Below are positions 11,706 to 23,459 of a DNA stretch of 64,000 nucleotides, piece by piece; the first letter of the stretch is position 1; every line of letters starts with the position of its first letter. Under the pieces are notes generated by a model. The model did not search any database, was not told the origin of the DNA, and saw only the letters and a list, made by a program, of their open reading frames with translations. The DNA lies in contig CALNHX010001921.1 of assembly GCA_940337035.1 (NCBI GenBank), positions 124,001 through 188,000 on the forward strand, read 5' to 3'. The position numbers were made by a program, and so were the translations under genes. This DNA comes from Agriotes lineatus. Lineage: Eukaryota > Arthropoda > Insecta > Coleoptera > Elateridae.

Positions 11706-14700
11706 AGAATTGGCAAATTACTAATATAAAGCTATTCCATACATTACGGTGTCAAATTCGATTTTTAGGAACCTAACAATTCAAACTTGGTTGACCTAAG
11801 GCGTCGATGGAGTTAGTTAAATTGTATTTTTTATCTACTATAAATCCTGCAAGTTTTCTAGCTCTCATTACTATGTTAATTTAGTCATAACAATGGCTTC
11901 AGGAGCTTATTAGGTGCCATATTCAATTAAAATAAAGCTCAAAAAGCAGAAAAAGCAGACGGTGAGTATTAGCAGCATTAGTTGTGTTTGTAGAATTGGC
12001 AAATTACTAATATAAAGCTATTCCATACATTACGCTGTCACATTCGATTTTTAGGAACCTAACAATTCAAACTTGGTTGACCTAAGGCGCCGATGGAGTT
12101 AGTTAAATTGTAATTTTTATTTACTATAAATCCTGCAAGTTTTTTAGCTCTCATTAAAATGTTAATTTAGTTATAATAATGGCTTCAGGAGCTTATTAGG
12201 TGCCATATTCAATTAATAGAATGCTCAAAAAGCAGACAAAGCAGACGGTGAGTATTAGCAGCATTAGTTGTGTTAGTAGAATTGGCAAATTACTAATATA
12301 GAGCTATGCCATACATTACGGTGTCACATTCGCTTTTTAGGAACCTAACAATTCAAACATGGTTGACCTAAGGCGCCGATGGAGTTAGTTAAATTGTATT
12401 TTTTATCTACTATAAATCCTGCAAGTTTTCTAGCTCTCATTACTACGTTAATTTAGTCATAACAATGGCTTCAGGAGCTTATTAGGTGCCATATTCAATT
12501 AATAGGAAGCTCAAAAAGCAGCCAAAGCAGACGGTGAGTATTAGCAGCATTAGTTGTGTTACTAGAATTGGCAAATTACTAATATAAAGCTATTCCATAC
12601 ATTACGGCGTCACATTCGATTTTTAGGAACCTAACAATTCAAACTTGGTTGACCTAAGGCGCCGATGGAGTTAGTTAAATGGTATTTTTTATTTACTATA
12701 AATCCTGCAAGTTTTTTAGCTCTCATTACTATGTTAATTTAGTTATAATAATGGCTTCAGGAGCTTATTAGGTGCCATATTCAATTAGTAGGAAGCTTAA
12801 AAAGCAGACAAAGCAGACGGTGAGTATTAGCAGCATTAGTTGTGTTACTAGAATTGGCAAATTACTAATATAAAGCTATTCCATACATTACGCTGTCACA
12901 TTCGATTTTTAGGAACCTAACAATTCAAACTTGGTTGACCTAAGGCGCCGATGGAGTTAGTTAAATTGTAATTTTTATTTACTATAAATCCTGCAAGTTT
13001 TTTAGCTCTCATTAAAATGTTAATTTAGTTGTAATGATGGCTTCAGGAGCTTATTAGGTGCCATATTCAATTAGTAGGAAGCTTAAAAAGCAGACAAAGC
13101 AGACGGTGAGTATTAGCAGCATTAGTTGTGTTACTAGAACTGGCAAATTACTAATATAAAGCTATTCCATACATTACGCTGTCACATTCGATTTTTAGGA
13201 ACCTAACAATTCAAACTTGGTTGACCTAAGGCGCCGATGGAGTTAATTAATTGTATTTTTTATTTACTATAAATCCTGCAAGTTTTCTAGCCCTCATTAC
13301 TACGTTAATTTAGTTATAATAATGGCTTCAGGAGCTTATTAGGTGCCATATTCAATTATTAGAAAACTCAAAAAGCAGACAAAGCAGACGGTGAGTATTA
13401 GCAGCATTAGTTGTGTTTGTAGAATTGGCAAATTACTAATATAAAGCTATTCCATACATTAGGCTGTCACATTCGATTTTTAGGAACCTAACAATTCAAA
13501 CTTGGTTGACCTAAGGCGCCGATGGATTTAGTTAAATTGTATTTTTTATCTACTCTAAATCCTGCAAGTTTTCTAGCTCTCATTACTATGTTAATTTAGT
13601 CATAACAATGGCTTCAGGAGCTTATTAGGTGCCATATTCAATTAATAGGAAGCTCAAAAAGCAGCCAAAGCAGACGGTGAGTATTAGCAGCATTAGTTGT
13701 GTTACTAGAATTGGCAAATTACTAATATAAAGCTATTCCATACATTACGCCGTCACATTCGATTTTTAGGAACCTAACAATTCAAACTTGGTTGACCTAA
13801 GGCGCCGATGGAGTTAATTAATTGTATTTTTTATTTACTATAAATCCTGCAAGTTTTCTAGCCCTCATTACTACGTTAATTTAGTTATAATAATGGCTTC
13901 AGGAGCTTATTAGGGGCCATATTCAATTATTAGAAAACTCAAAAAGCAGACAAAGCAGACGGTGAGTATTAGCAGCATTAGTTGTGTTTGTAGAATTGGC
14001 AAATTACTAATATAAAGCTATTCCATACATTAGGCTGTCACATTCGATTTTTAGGAACCTAACAATTCAAACTTGGTTGACCTAAGGCGCCGATGGATTT
14101 AGTTAAATTGTATTTTTTATCTACTATAAATCCTGCAAGTTTTCTAGCTCTCATTACTATGTTAATTTAGTCATAACAATGGCTTCAGGAGCTTATTAGG
14201 TGCCATATTCAATTAATAGGAAGCTCAAAAAGCAGCCAAAGCAGACGGTGAGTATTAGCAGCATTAGTTGTGTTACTAGAATTGGCAAATTACTAATATA
14301 AAGCTATTCCATACATTACGGCGTCACATTCGATTTTTAGGCACCTAACAATTCAAACTTGGTTGACCTAAGGCGCCGATGGAGTTAGTTAAATGGTATT
14401 TTTTATTTACTATAAATCCTGCAAGTTTTTTAGCTCTCATTACTATGTTAATTTAGTTATAATAATGGCTTCAGGAGCTTATTAGGTGCCATATTCAATT
14501 AGTAGGAAGCTTAAAAAGCAGACAAAGCAGACGGTGAGTATTAGCAGCATTAGTTGTGTTACTAGAATTGGCAAATTACTAATATAAAGCTATTCCATAC
14601 ATTACGCTGTCACATTCGATTTTTAGGAACCTAACAATTCAAACTTGGTTGACCTAAGGCGCCGATGGAGTTAGTTAAATTGTAATTTTTATTTACTATA

Positions 14701-15134
14701 AATCCTGCAAGTTTTTTAGCTCTCATTAAAATGTTAATTTAGTTATAATGATGGCTTCAGGAGCTTATTAGGTGCCATATTCAATTAGTAGGAAGCTTAA
14801 AAAGCAGACAAAGCAGACGGTGAGTATTAGCAGCATTAGTTGTGTTACTAGAACTGGCAAATTACTAATATAAAGCTATTCCATACATTACGCTGTCACA
14901 TTCGATTTTTAGGAACCTAACAATTCAAACTTGGTTGACCTAAGGCGCCGATGGAGTTAATTAATTGTATTTTTTATTTACTATAAATCCTGCAAGTTTT
15001 CTAGCTCTCATTACTATGTTAATTTAGTTATAACAATGGCTTCAGGAGCTTATTAGGTGCCATATTCAATTAATAGGAAGCTCAAAAAGCAGCCAAAGCA
15101 GACGGTGAGTATTAGCAGCATTAGTTGTGTTACT
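11706..15134. repeat. 12-monomer unit, copy 2 (3,429 bp)
   Basis: Monomer by monomer this repeats 8277-11705 at a constant offset of 3,429 bp, including every rare mark ('agaactggc' at 13136 and 14850, 'ctactctaaat' near 13553, 'ttaggggcc' near 13911). Reading both by eye I found only two internal base differences: 'cattatgg' in copy 1 against 'cattacgg' here, and 'gttaacc' near 9220 against 'gttgacc'. The last bases before the next unit also differ ('tttgt' against 'ttact'). Such similarity implies a very recent duplication or conversion. Confidence 0.88.
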
Positions 15135-15706
15135 AGAATTGGCAAATTACTAATATAAAGCTATTCCATACATTACGGCGTCACATTCGATTTTTAGGCA
15201 CCTAACAATTCAAACTTGGTTGACCTAAGGCGCCGATGGAGTTAGTTAAATGGTATTTTTTATTTACTATAAATCCTGCAAGTTTTTTAGCTCTCATTAC
15301 TATGTTAATTTAGTTATAATAATGGCTTCAGGAGCTTATTAGGTGCCATATTCAATTAGTAGGAAGCTTAAAAAGCAGACAAAGCAGACGGTGAGTATTA
15401 GCAGCATTAGTTGTGTTACTAGAATTGGCAAATTACTAATATAAAGCTATTCCATACATTACGCTGTCACATTCGATTTTTAGGAACCTAACAATTCAAA
15501 CTTGGTTGACCTAAGGCGCCGATGGAGTTAGTTAAATTGTAATTTTTATTTACTATAAATCCTGCAAGTTTTTTAGCTCTCATTAAAATGTTAATTTAGT
15601 TATAATGATGGCTTCAGGAGCTTATTAGGTGCCATATTCAATTAGTAGGAAGCTTAAAAAGCAGACAAAGCAGACGGTGAGTATTAGCAGCATTAGTTGT
15701 GTTACT
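15135..15706. repeat. Partial third copy: C-G' dimer
   Basis: The monomers at 15135 (C with the rare 'ggcacc') and 15421 (G' with 'ataatgatgg') copy those at 14278 and 14564, 857 bp upstream. They are followed at 15707 by another monomer starting with the rare 'agaactggc'. The three-monomer step of 857 bp indicates a separate smaller unequal exchange after the 3,429-bp duplication. The right half of the 15707 monomer then switches to J type ('ggcatcagg'-like). Confidence 0.8.
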
Positions 15707-18700
15707 AGAACTGGCAAATTACTAATATAAAGCTATTCCATACATTACGCTGTCACATTCGATTTTTAGGAACCTAACAATTCAAACTTGGTTGACCTAA
15801 GGCGCCGATGGAGTTAATTAATTGTATTTTTTATTTACTATAAATCCTGCAAGTTTTCTAGCTCTCATTACTATGTTAATTTAGTTATAATAATTGCATC
15901 AGGAGCTTATTAGGTGCCATATTCAATTAATAGGAAGCTCAAAAAGCAGACAAAGCAGACGATGAGTATTAGCAGCATTAGTTGTGTTAGTAGAATTGGC
16001 AAATTACTACTATAAAGCTATTCCATACATTACGCTGTCACATTCAATTTTTATTAAGCTAACAATTCAAACTTGGTTGACCTAAGGCGCCGATGGAGTT
16101 AGTTAAATTTTATTTTTTATTTACTATAAATCCTGCAAGTTTTCTATCTCTCATTACTATGTTAATTTAGTTATAATAATGGCTTCAGGAACTTATTAGG
16201 TGCCATATTCCATTAATATAATGCTCAAAAAGCAGAAAAAGCAGACGGTGAGTATTAGCAGCATTAGTTGTGTTTGTAGAATTGGCAAATTACTAATATA
16301 AAGCTATTCCATACATTACGCTGTCACATTCGATTTTTAGGAACCTAACAATTCAAACTTGGTTGACCTAAGGCGCCGATGGAGTTAGTTAAATTGTATT
16401 TTTTATCTACTATAAATCCTGCAAGTTTTCTAGCTCTCATTACTATGTTAATTTAGTCATAACAATGGCTTCAGGAGCTTATTAGGTGCCATATTCAATT
16501 AATAGGAAGCTCAAAAAGCAGCCAAAGCAGACGGTGAGTATTAGCAGCATTAGTTGTGTTACTAGAATTGGCAAATTACTAATATAAAGCTATTCTATAC
16601 ATTACGGCGTCACATTCAATTTTTAGGAACCTAACAATTCAAACTTGGTTGACCTAAGGCGCCGATTGAGTTAGTTAAATGGTATTTTTTATTTACTATA
16701 AATCCTGCAAGCTTTTTAGCTCTCATTACTATGTTAATTTAGTTATAATAATGGCTTCAGGAGCTTATTAGGTGCCATATTCAATTAATAGGAAGCTTAA
16801 AAAGCAGACAAAGCAGACGGTGAGTATTAGCAGCATTAGTTGTGTTACTAGAATTGGCAAATTACTAATATAAAGATATTCCATACATTACGCTGTCACA
16901 TTCGATTTTTAGGAACCTAACAATTCAAACTTGGTTGACCTAAGGCGCCGATGGAGTTAGTTAAATTGTAATTTTTATTTACTATAAATCCTGCAAGTTT
17001 TTTAGCTTTCATTAAAATGTTAATTTAGTTATAATAATGGCTTCAAGAGCTTATTAGGTGCCATATTCAATTAATAGAACGCTCAAAAAGCAGACAAAGC
17101 AGACGGTGAGTATTAGCAGCATTAGTTGTGTTAGTAAAATTGGCAAATTACTAATATAGAGCTATGCCATACATTACGGTGTCACATTCGCTTTTTAGGA
17201 ACCTAACAATTCAAACATGGTTGACCTAAGGCGCCGTTGGAGTTAGTTAAATTGTATTTTTTATTTACTGTAAATCCTGCAAGTTTTCTAGCCCTCATTA
17301 CTACGTTAATTTAGTTATAATAATGGCTTCAGGAGCTTATTAGGTGCCATATGCAATTAATAGGAATCTCAAAAAGCAGCCAAAGCAGACGGTGAGTATT
17401 AGCAGCATTAGTTGTGTTAGTAGAATTGGCAAATTACTAATATAAAGCTATTCCATACATTACGCTGTCACATTCGATTTTTAGGAACCTAACAATTCAA
17501 ACTTGGTTGACCTAATGCGCCGATGGAGTTAGTTAAATTGTAGTTTTTATTTACTATAAATCCTGCAAGTTTTCTAGCTCTCATTAATATGTTAATTTAG
17601 TTATAATAATGGCTTCTGGAGCTTATTAGGTGCCATATTCAATTAATAGGAAGCTTAAAAAGCAGACAAAGCAGACGGTGAGTATTAGCAGCATTAGTTG
17701 TGTTAGTAGAATTGGCAAATTACTAATATAAAGCTATTCCATACATTACGCTGTCACATTCGATTTTTAGGAACCTAACAATTCAAACTTGGTTGACCTA
17801 ATGCGCCGATGGAGTTAGATAAATTGTATTTTTTATCTACTATAAATTATGGAAGTTTCCTTGCTCTCATTTCTATATTAATTTAGTTAAAATAATGGCT
17901 TCAGGAGCTTATTAGGTGCCATATTCAATTAATAGAAAGCTCAAAAAGCAGACAAAGCAGACGGTGGGTATTAGCAGCATTAGTTGTGTTAGTAGAAATG
18001 GCAAATTATTAATATAGAGCTATGCCATACATTACGGTGTCACATTCGATTTTTAGGAACATAACAATTCAAACTTGGTTGACCTAATGCGCCGATGGAG
18101 TTAGATAAATTGTATTTTTTATCTACTATATATTATGGAAGTTTCCTTGCTCTCATTTCTATATTAATTTAGTTAAAATAAAGGCTTCAGGAGCTTATTA
18201 GGTGCCATATTCAATTAGTAGGAAGCTTAAAAAGCAGACAAAGCAGACGGTGAGTATTAGCAGCATTAGTTGTGTTACTAGAATTGGCAAATTACTAATA
18301 TAAAGCTATTCCATACATTACGCTGTCACATTCGATTTTTAGGAACCTAACAATTCAAACTTGGTTGACCTAAGGCGCCGATGGAGTTAGTTAAATTGTA
18401 ATTTTTATTTACTATAAATCCTGCAAGTTTTTTAGCTCTCATTAAAATGTTAATTTAGTTATAATAATGGCTTCAGGAGCTTATTAGGTGCCATATTCAA
18501 TTAATAGAATGCTCAAAAAGCAGACAAAGCAGACGGTGAGTATTAGCAGCATTAGTTGTGTTAGTAGAATTGGCAAATTACTAATATAGAGCTATGCCAT
18601 ACATTACGGTGTCACATTCGCTTTTTAGGAACCTAACAATTCAAACATGGTTGACCTAAGGCGCCGATGGAGTTAGTTAAATTGTATTTTTTATTTACTA

Positions 18701-19994
18701 TAAATCCTGCAAGTTTTATAGCCCTCATTACTACGTTAATTTAGTTATAATAATGGCTTCAGGAGCTTATTAGGTGCCATATTCAATTAATAGGAAGCAC
18801 AAAAAGCAGCCAAAGCAGACGGTGAGTATTAGCAGCATTAGTTTTGTTAGTAGAATTGGCAAATTACTAATATAAAGCTATTCCATACATTACGGCGTCA
18901 CATTCGATTTTTAGGAACCTAACAATTCAAACTTGGTTGACCTAATGCGCCGATGGAGTTAGTTAAATTGTAATTTTTATTTACTATAAATCCTGCAAGT
19001 TTTCTAGCTCTCATTAATATGTTAATTTAGTTATAGTAATGGCTTCACGAGCTTATTAGGTGCCATATTCAATTAATAGAAAGCTCAAAAAGCAGACAAA
19101 GCAGACGGTGAGTATTAGCAGCATTAGTTGTGTTAGTAGAATTGGCAAATTACTAATATAGAGCTATGCCATACATTACGGTGTCACATTCGATTTTTAG
19201 GAACATAACAATTCAAACTTGGTTGCCCTAAGACGCCGATGGAGTTAGATAAATTGTATTTTTTATCTACTATAAATTATGGAAGTTTCCTTGCTCTCAT
19301 TTCTATATTAATTTAGTTAAAATAAAGGCTTCAGGAGCTTATTAGGTGCCATATGCAATTAATAGGAAGCTCAAAAAGCAGCCAAAGCAGACGGTGAGTA
19401 TTAGCAGCATTAGTTGTGTTAGTAGAATTGGCAAATTACTAATATAAAGCTATTCCATACATTACGGCGTCACATTCGATTTTTAGGAACCTAACAATTC
19501 AAACTTGGTTGTCCTAAGGCGCCGATGGAGTTAGTTAAATTGTATTTTTTATTTACTATAAATCCTGCAAGTTTTCTAGCCCTCATTACTACGTTAATTA
19601 ATTTATAATAATGGCTTCAGGAGCTTATTAGGTGCCATATGCAATTAATAGAAAGCTCAAAAAGCAGCCAAAGCAGACGGTGAGTATTAGCAGCATTAGT
19701 TGTGTTAGTAGAATTGGCAAATTACTAATATAAAGCTATTCCATACATTACGCTGTCACATTCGATTTTTAGGAACCTAACAATTCAAACTTGGCTGACC
19801 TAAGGCGCCGATGGAGCTAATTAATTGTATTTTTTATTTACTATAAATCCTGCAAGTTTTCTAGCTCTCATTACTATGTTAATTTAGTTATAATAATGGC
19901 ATCAGGAGCTTATTAGGTGCCATATTCAATTAATAGGAAGCTCAAAAAGCAGACAAAGCAGACGGTGAGTATTAGCAGCATTAGTTGTGTTAGT
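15707..19994. repeat. Mixed, more diverged monomer block
   Basis: Fifteen monomers start at 15707, 15992, 16278, 16564, 16850, 17136, 17422, 17708, 17994, 18280, 18566, 18852, 19138, 19424 and 19710. The order is roughly J-like, A-like, unassigned, C, G, F, unassigned, D, D, G, F, unassigned, D, I, J. The copies carry many private substitutions, such as 'ttctatac' and 'gattgag' in 16564, 'gtaaaattgg' in 17136, 'gtagtttttattt' in 17422 and 'tagtttt' near 18840. The block looks older than its neighbours, and no period above one monomer is clear. D copies lie at 17708, 17994 and 19138. Confidence 0.75.
17708..18279. repeat. Adjacent pair of D-type monomers
   Basis: This is the only place where two D cores stand in consecutive monomers (17708 and 17994). 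Both carry 'cctaatgcgcc' upstream of the D core rather than the 'gccctaagacgcc' seen in most D copies. They are not identical: the first has 'actataaattatgg' and 'aaaataatgg', the second 'actatatattatgg' and 'aaaataaagg'. A single-monomer duplication followed by divergence is the simplest reading. Confidence 0.75.
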
Positions 19995-22900
19995 AGAATT
20001 GGCAAATTACTACTATGAAGCTATTCCATACATTACGCTGCCACATTCAATTTTTATTAAGCTAACAATTCAAACTTGGTTGACCTAAGGCGCCGATGGA
20101 GTTAGTTAAATTGTATTTTTATTTACTATAAATCCTGCAAGTTTTCTATCTTTCATTACTATGTTAATTTAGTTATAATAATGGCTTCAGGAACTTATTA
20201 GGTGCCATATTCAATTAATAAAAAGCTCAAAAAGCAGAAAAAGCAGACGGTGAGTATTAGCAGCATTAGTTGTGTTTGTAGAATTGGCAAATTACTAATA
20301 TAAAGCTATTCCATACATTACGGTGTCAAATTCGATTTTTAGGAACCTAACAATTCAAACTTGGTTGACCTAAGGCGTCGATGGAGTTAGTTAAATTGTA
20401 TTTTTTATCTACTATAAATCCTGCAAGTTTTCTAGCTCTCATTACTATGTTAATTTAGTCATAACAATGGCTTCAGGAGCTTATTAGGTGCCATATTCAA
20501 TTAATAGGTAGCTCAAAAAGCAGCCAAAGCAGACGGTGAGTATTAGCAGCATTAGTTGTGTTACTAGAATTGGCAAATTACTAATATAAAGCTATTCCAT
20601 ACATTACGGCGTCACATTCGATTTTTAGGAACCTAACAATTCAAACTTGGTTGACCTAAGGCGCCGATGGAGTTAGTTAAATGGTATTTTTTATTTACTA
20701 TAAATCCTGCAAGTTTTTTAGCTCTCATTACTATGTTAATTTAGTTATAATAATGGCTTCAGGAGCTTATTAGGTGCCATATTCAATTAGTAGGAAGCTT
20801 AAAAAGCAGACAAAGCAGACGGTGAGTATTAGCAGCATTAGTTGTGTTACTAGAATTGGCAAATTACTAATATAAAGCTATTCCATACATTACGCTGTCA
20901 CATTCGATTTTTAGGAACCTAACAATTCAAACTTGGTTGACCTAAGGCGCCGATGGAGTTAGTTAAATGGTATTTTTTATTTACTATAAATCCTGCAAGT
21001 TTTTTAGCTCTCATTACTATGTTAATTTAGTCATAACAATGGCTTCAGGAGCTTATTAGGTGCCATATTCAATTAATAGGAAGCTAAAAAAGCAGCCAAA
21101 GCAGACGGTGAGTATTAGCAGCATTAGTTGTGTTACTAGAATTGGCAAATTACTAATATAAAGCTATTCCATACATTACGGCGTCACATTCGATTTTTAG
21201 GAACCTAACAATTCAAACTTGGTTGACCTAAGGCGCCGATGGAGTTAGTTAAATGGTATTTTTTATTTACTATAAATCCTGCAAGTTTTTTAGCTCTCAT
21301 TACTATGTTAATTTAGTTATAATAATGGCTTCAGGAGCTTATTAGGTGCCATATTCAATTAGTAGGAAGCTTAAAAAGCAGACAAAGCAGACGGTGAGTA
21401 TTAGCAGCATTAGTTGTGTTACTAGAATTGGCAAATTACTACTATGAAGCTATTCCATACATTACGCTGCCACATTCAATTTTTATTAAGCTAACAATTC
21501 AAACTTGGTTGACCTAAGGCGCCGATGGAGTTAGTTAAATTGTAATTTTTATTTACTATAAATCCTGCAAGTTTTTTAGCTCTCATTAAAATGTTAATTT
21601 AGTTATAATAATGGCTTCAGGAGCTTATTAGGTGCCATATTCAATTAATAGAATGCTCAAAAAGCAGAAAAAGCAGACGGTGAGTATTAGCAGCATTAGT
21701 TGTGTTAGTAGAATTGGCAAATTACTAATATAGAGCTATGCCATACATTACGGTGTCACATTCGCTTTTTAGGAACCTAACAATTCAAACATGGTTGACC
21801 TAAGGCGCCGATGGAGTTAGTTAAATTGTATTTTTTATCTACTATAAATCCTGCAAGTTTTCTAGCTCTCATTACTATGTTAATTTAGTCATAACAATGG
21901 CTTCAGGAGCTTATTAGGTGCCATATTCAATTAATAGGAAGCTCAAAAAGCAGCCAAAGCAGACGGTGAGTATTAGCAGCATTAGTTGTGTTACTAGAAT
22001 TGGCAAATTACTAATATAAAGCTATTCCATACATTACGGCGTCACATTCGATTTTTAGGAACCTAACAATTCAAACTTGGTTGACCTAAGGCGCCGATGG
22101 AGTTAGTTAAATGGTATTTTTTATTTACTATAAATCCTGCAAGTATTTTAGCTCTCATTACTATGTTAATTTAGTTATAATAATGGCTTCAGGAGCTTAT
22201 TAGGTGCCATATTCAATTAGTAGGAAGCTTAAAAAGCAGACAAAGCAGACGGTGAGTATTAGCAGCATTAGTTGTGTTACTAGAATTGGCAAATTACTAA
22301 TATAAAGCTATTCCATACATTACGGCGTCACATTCGATTTTTAGGAACCTACCAATTCAAACTTGGTTGACCTAAGGCGCCGATGGAGTTAGTTAAATTG
22401 TAATTTTTATTTACTATAAATCCTGCAAGTTTTTTAGCTCTCATTAAAATGTTAATTTAGTTATAATGATGGCTTCAGGAGCTTATTAGGTGCCATATTC
22501 AATTAGTAGGAAGCTTAAAAAGCAGACAAAGCAGACGGTGAGTATTAGCAGCATTAGTTGTGTTACTAGAATTTGCAAATTACTAATATAAAGCTATTCC
22601 ATACATTACGCTGTCACATTCGATTTTTAGGAACCTAACAATTCAAACTTGGTTGACCTAAGGCGCCGATGGAGTTAGATAAATTGTATTTTTTATCTAC
22701 TATAAATTATGGAAGTTTCCTTGCTCTCATTTCTATATTAATTTAGTTAAAATAAAGGCTTCAGGAGCTTATTAGGTGCCATATGCAATTAATAGGAAGC
22801 TCAAAAAGCAGCCAAAGCAGACGGTGAGTATTAGCAGCATTAGTTGTGTTAGTAGAATTGGCAAATTACTAATATAAAGCTATTCCATACATTACGGCGT

Positions 22901-23424
22901 CACATTCGATTTTTAGGAACCTAACAATTCAAACTTGGTTGACCTAAGGCGCCGATGGAGTTAGTTAAATTGTATTTTTTATTTACTATAAATCCTGCAA
23001 GTTTTCTAGCCCTCATTACTACGTTAATTAATTTATAATAATGGCTTCAGGAGCTTATTAGGTGCCATATGCAATTAATAGAAAGCTCAAAAAGCAGCCA
23101 AAGCAGACGGTGAGTATTAGCAGCATTAGTTGTGTTAGTAGAATTGGCAAATTACTAATATAAAGCTATTCCATACATTACGCTGTCACATTCGATTTTT
23201 AGGAACCTAACAATTCAAACTTGGCTGACCTAAGGCGCCGATGGAGTTAATTAATTGTATTTTTTATTTACTATAAATCCTGCAAGTTTTCTAGCTCTCA
23301 TTACTATGTTAATTTAGTTATAATAATGGCATCAGGAGCTTATTAGGTGCCATATTCAATTAATAGGAAGCTCAAAAAGCAGACAAAGCAGACGGTGAGT
23401 ATTAGCAGCATTAGTTGTGTTAGT
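19995..23424. repeat. Higher-order repeat copy 1, 12 monomers
   Basis: Order: A (19995), B (20280), C (20566), E (20852), C (21138), A/G mosaic (21424), F (21710), C with 'agtattttagc' (21996), H (22282), D (22568), I (22854), J (23140). The copy is 3,430 bp. It lacks three substitutions shared by copies 2 to 4 ('acaaatataaag' in D, 'tatatagc' in I, 'actattataaagc' in J), so it is the outlier of the four copies. Confidence 0.85.
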
Positions 23425-23459
23425 AGAATTGGCAATTAGTTGTGTTAGTAGAATTGGCA
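23410..23459. repeat. 25-bp tandem duplication across a monomer boundary
   Basis: The 25 bases at 23410-23434, running from 'attagttgtg' to 'gaattggca', are repeated exactly at 23435-23459. The result is two successive 'agaattggc' monomer starts at 23425 and 23450. No other such micro-duplication is seen in the window. It lies exactly at the left edge of the indel-rich stretch, which raises the suspicion of an assembly join. Confidence 0.95.
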
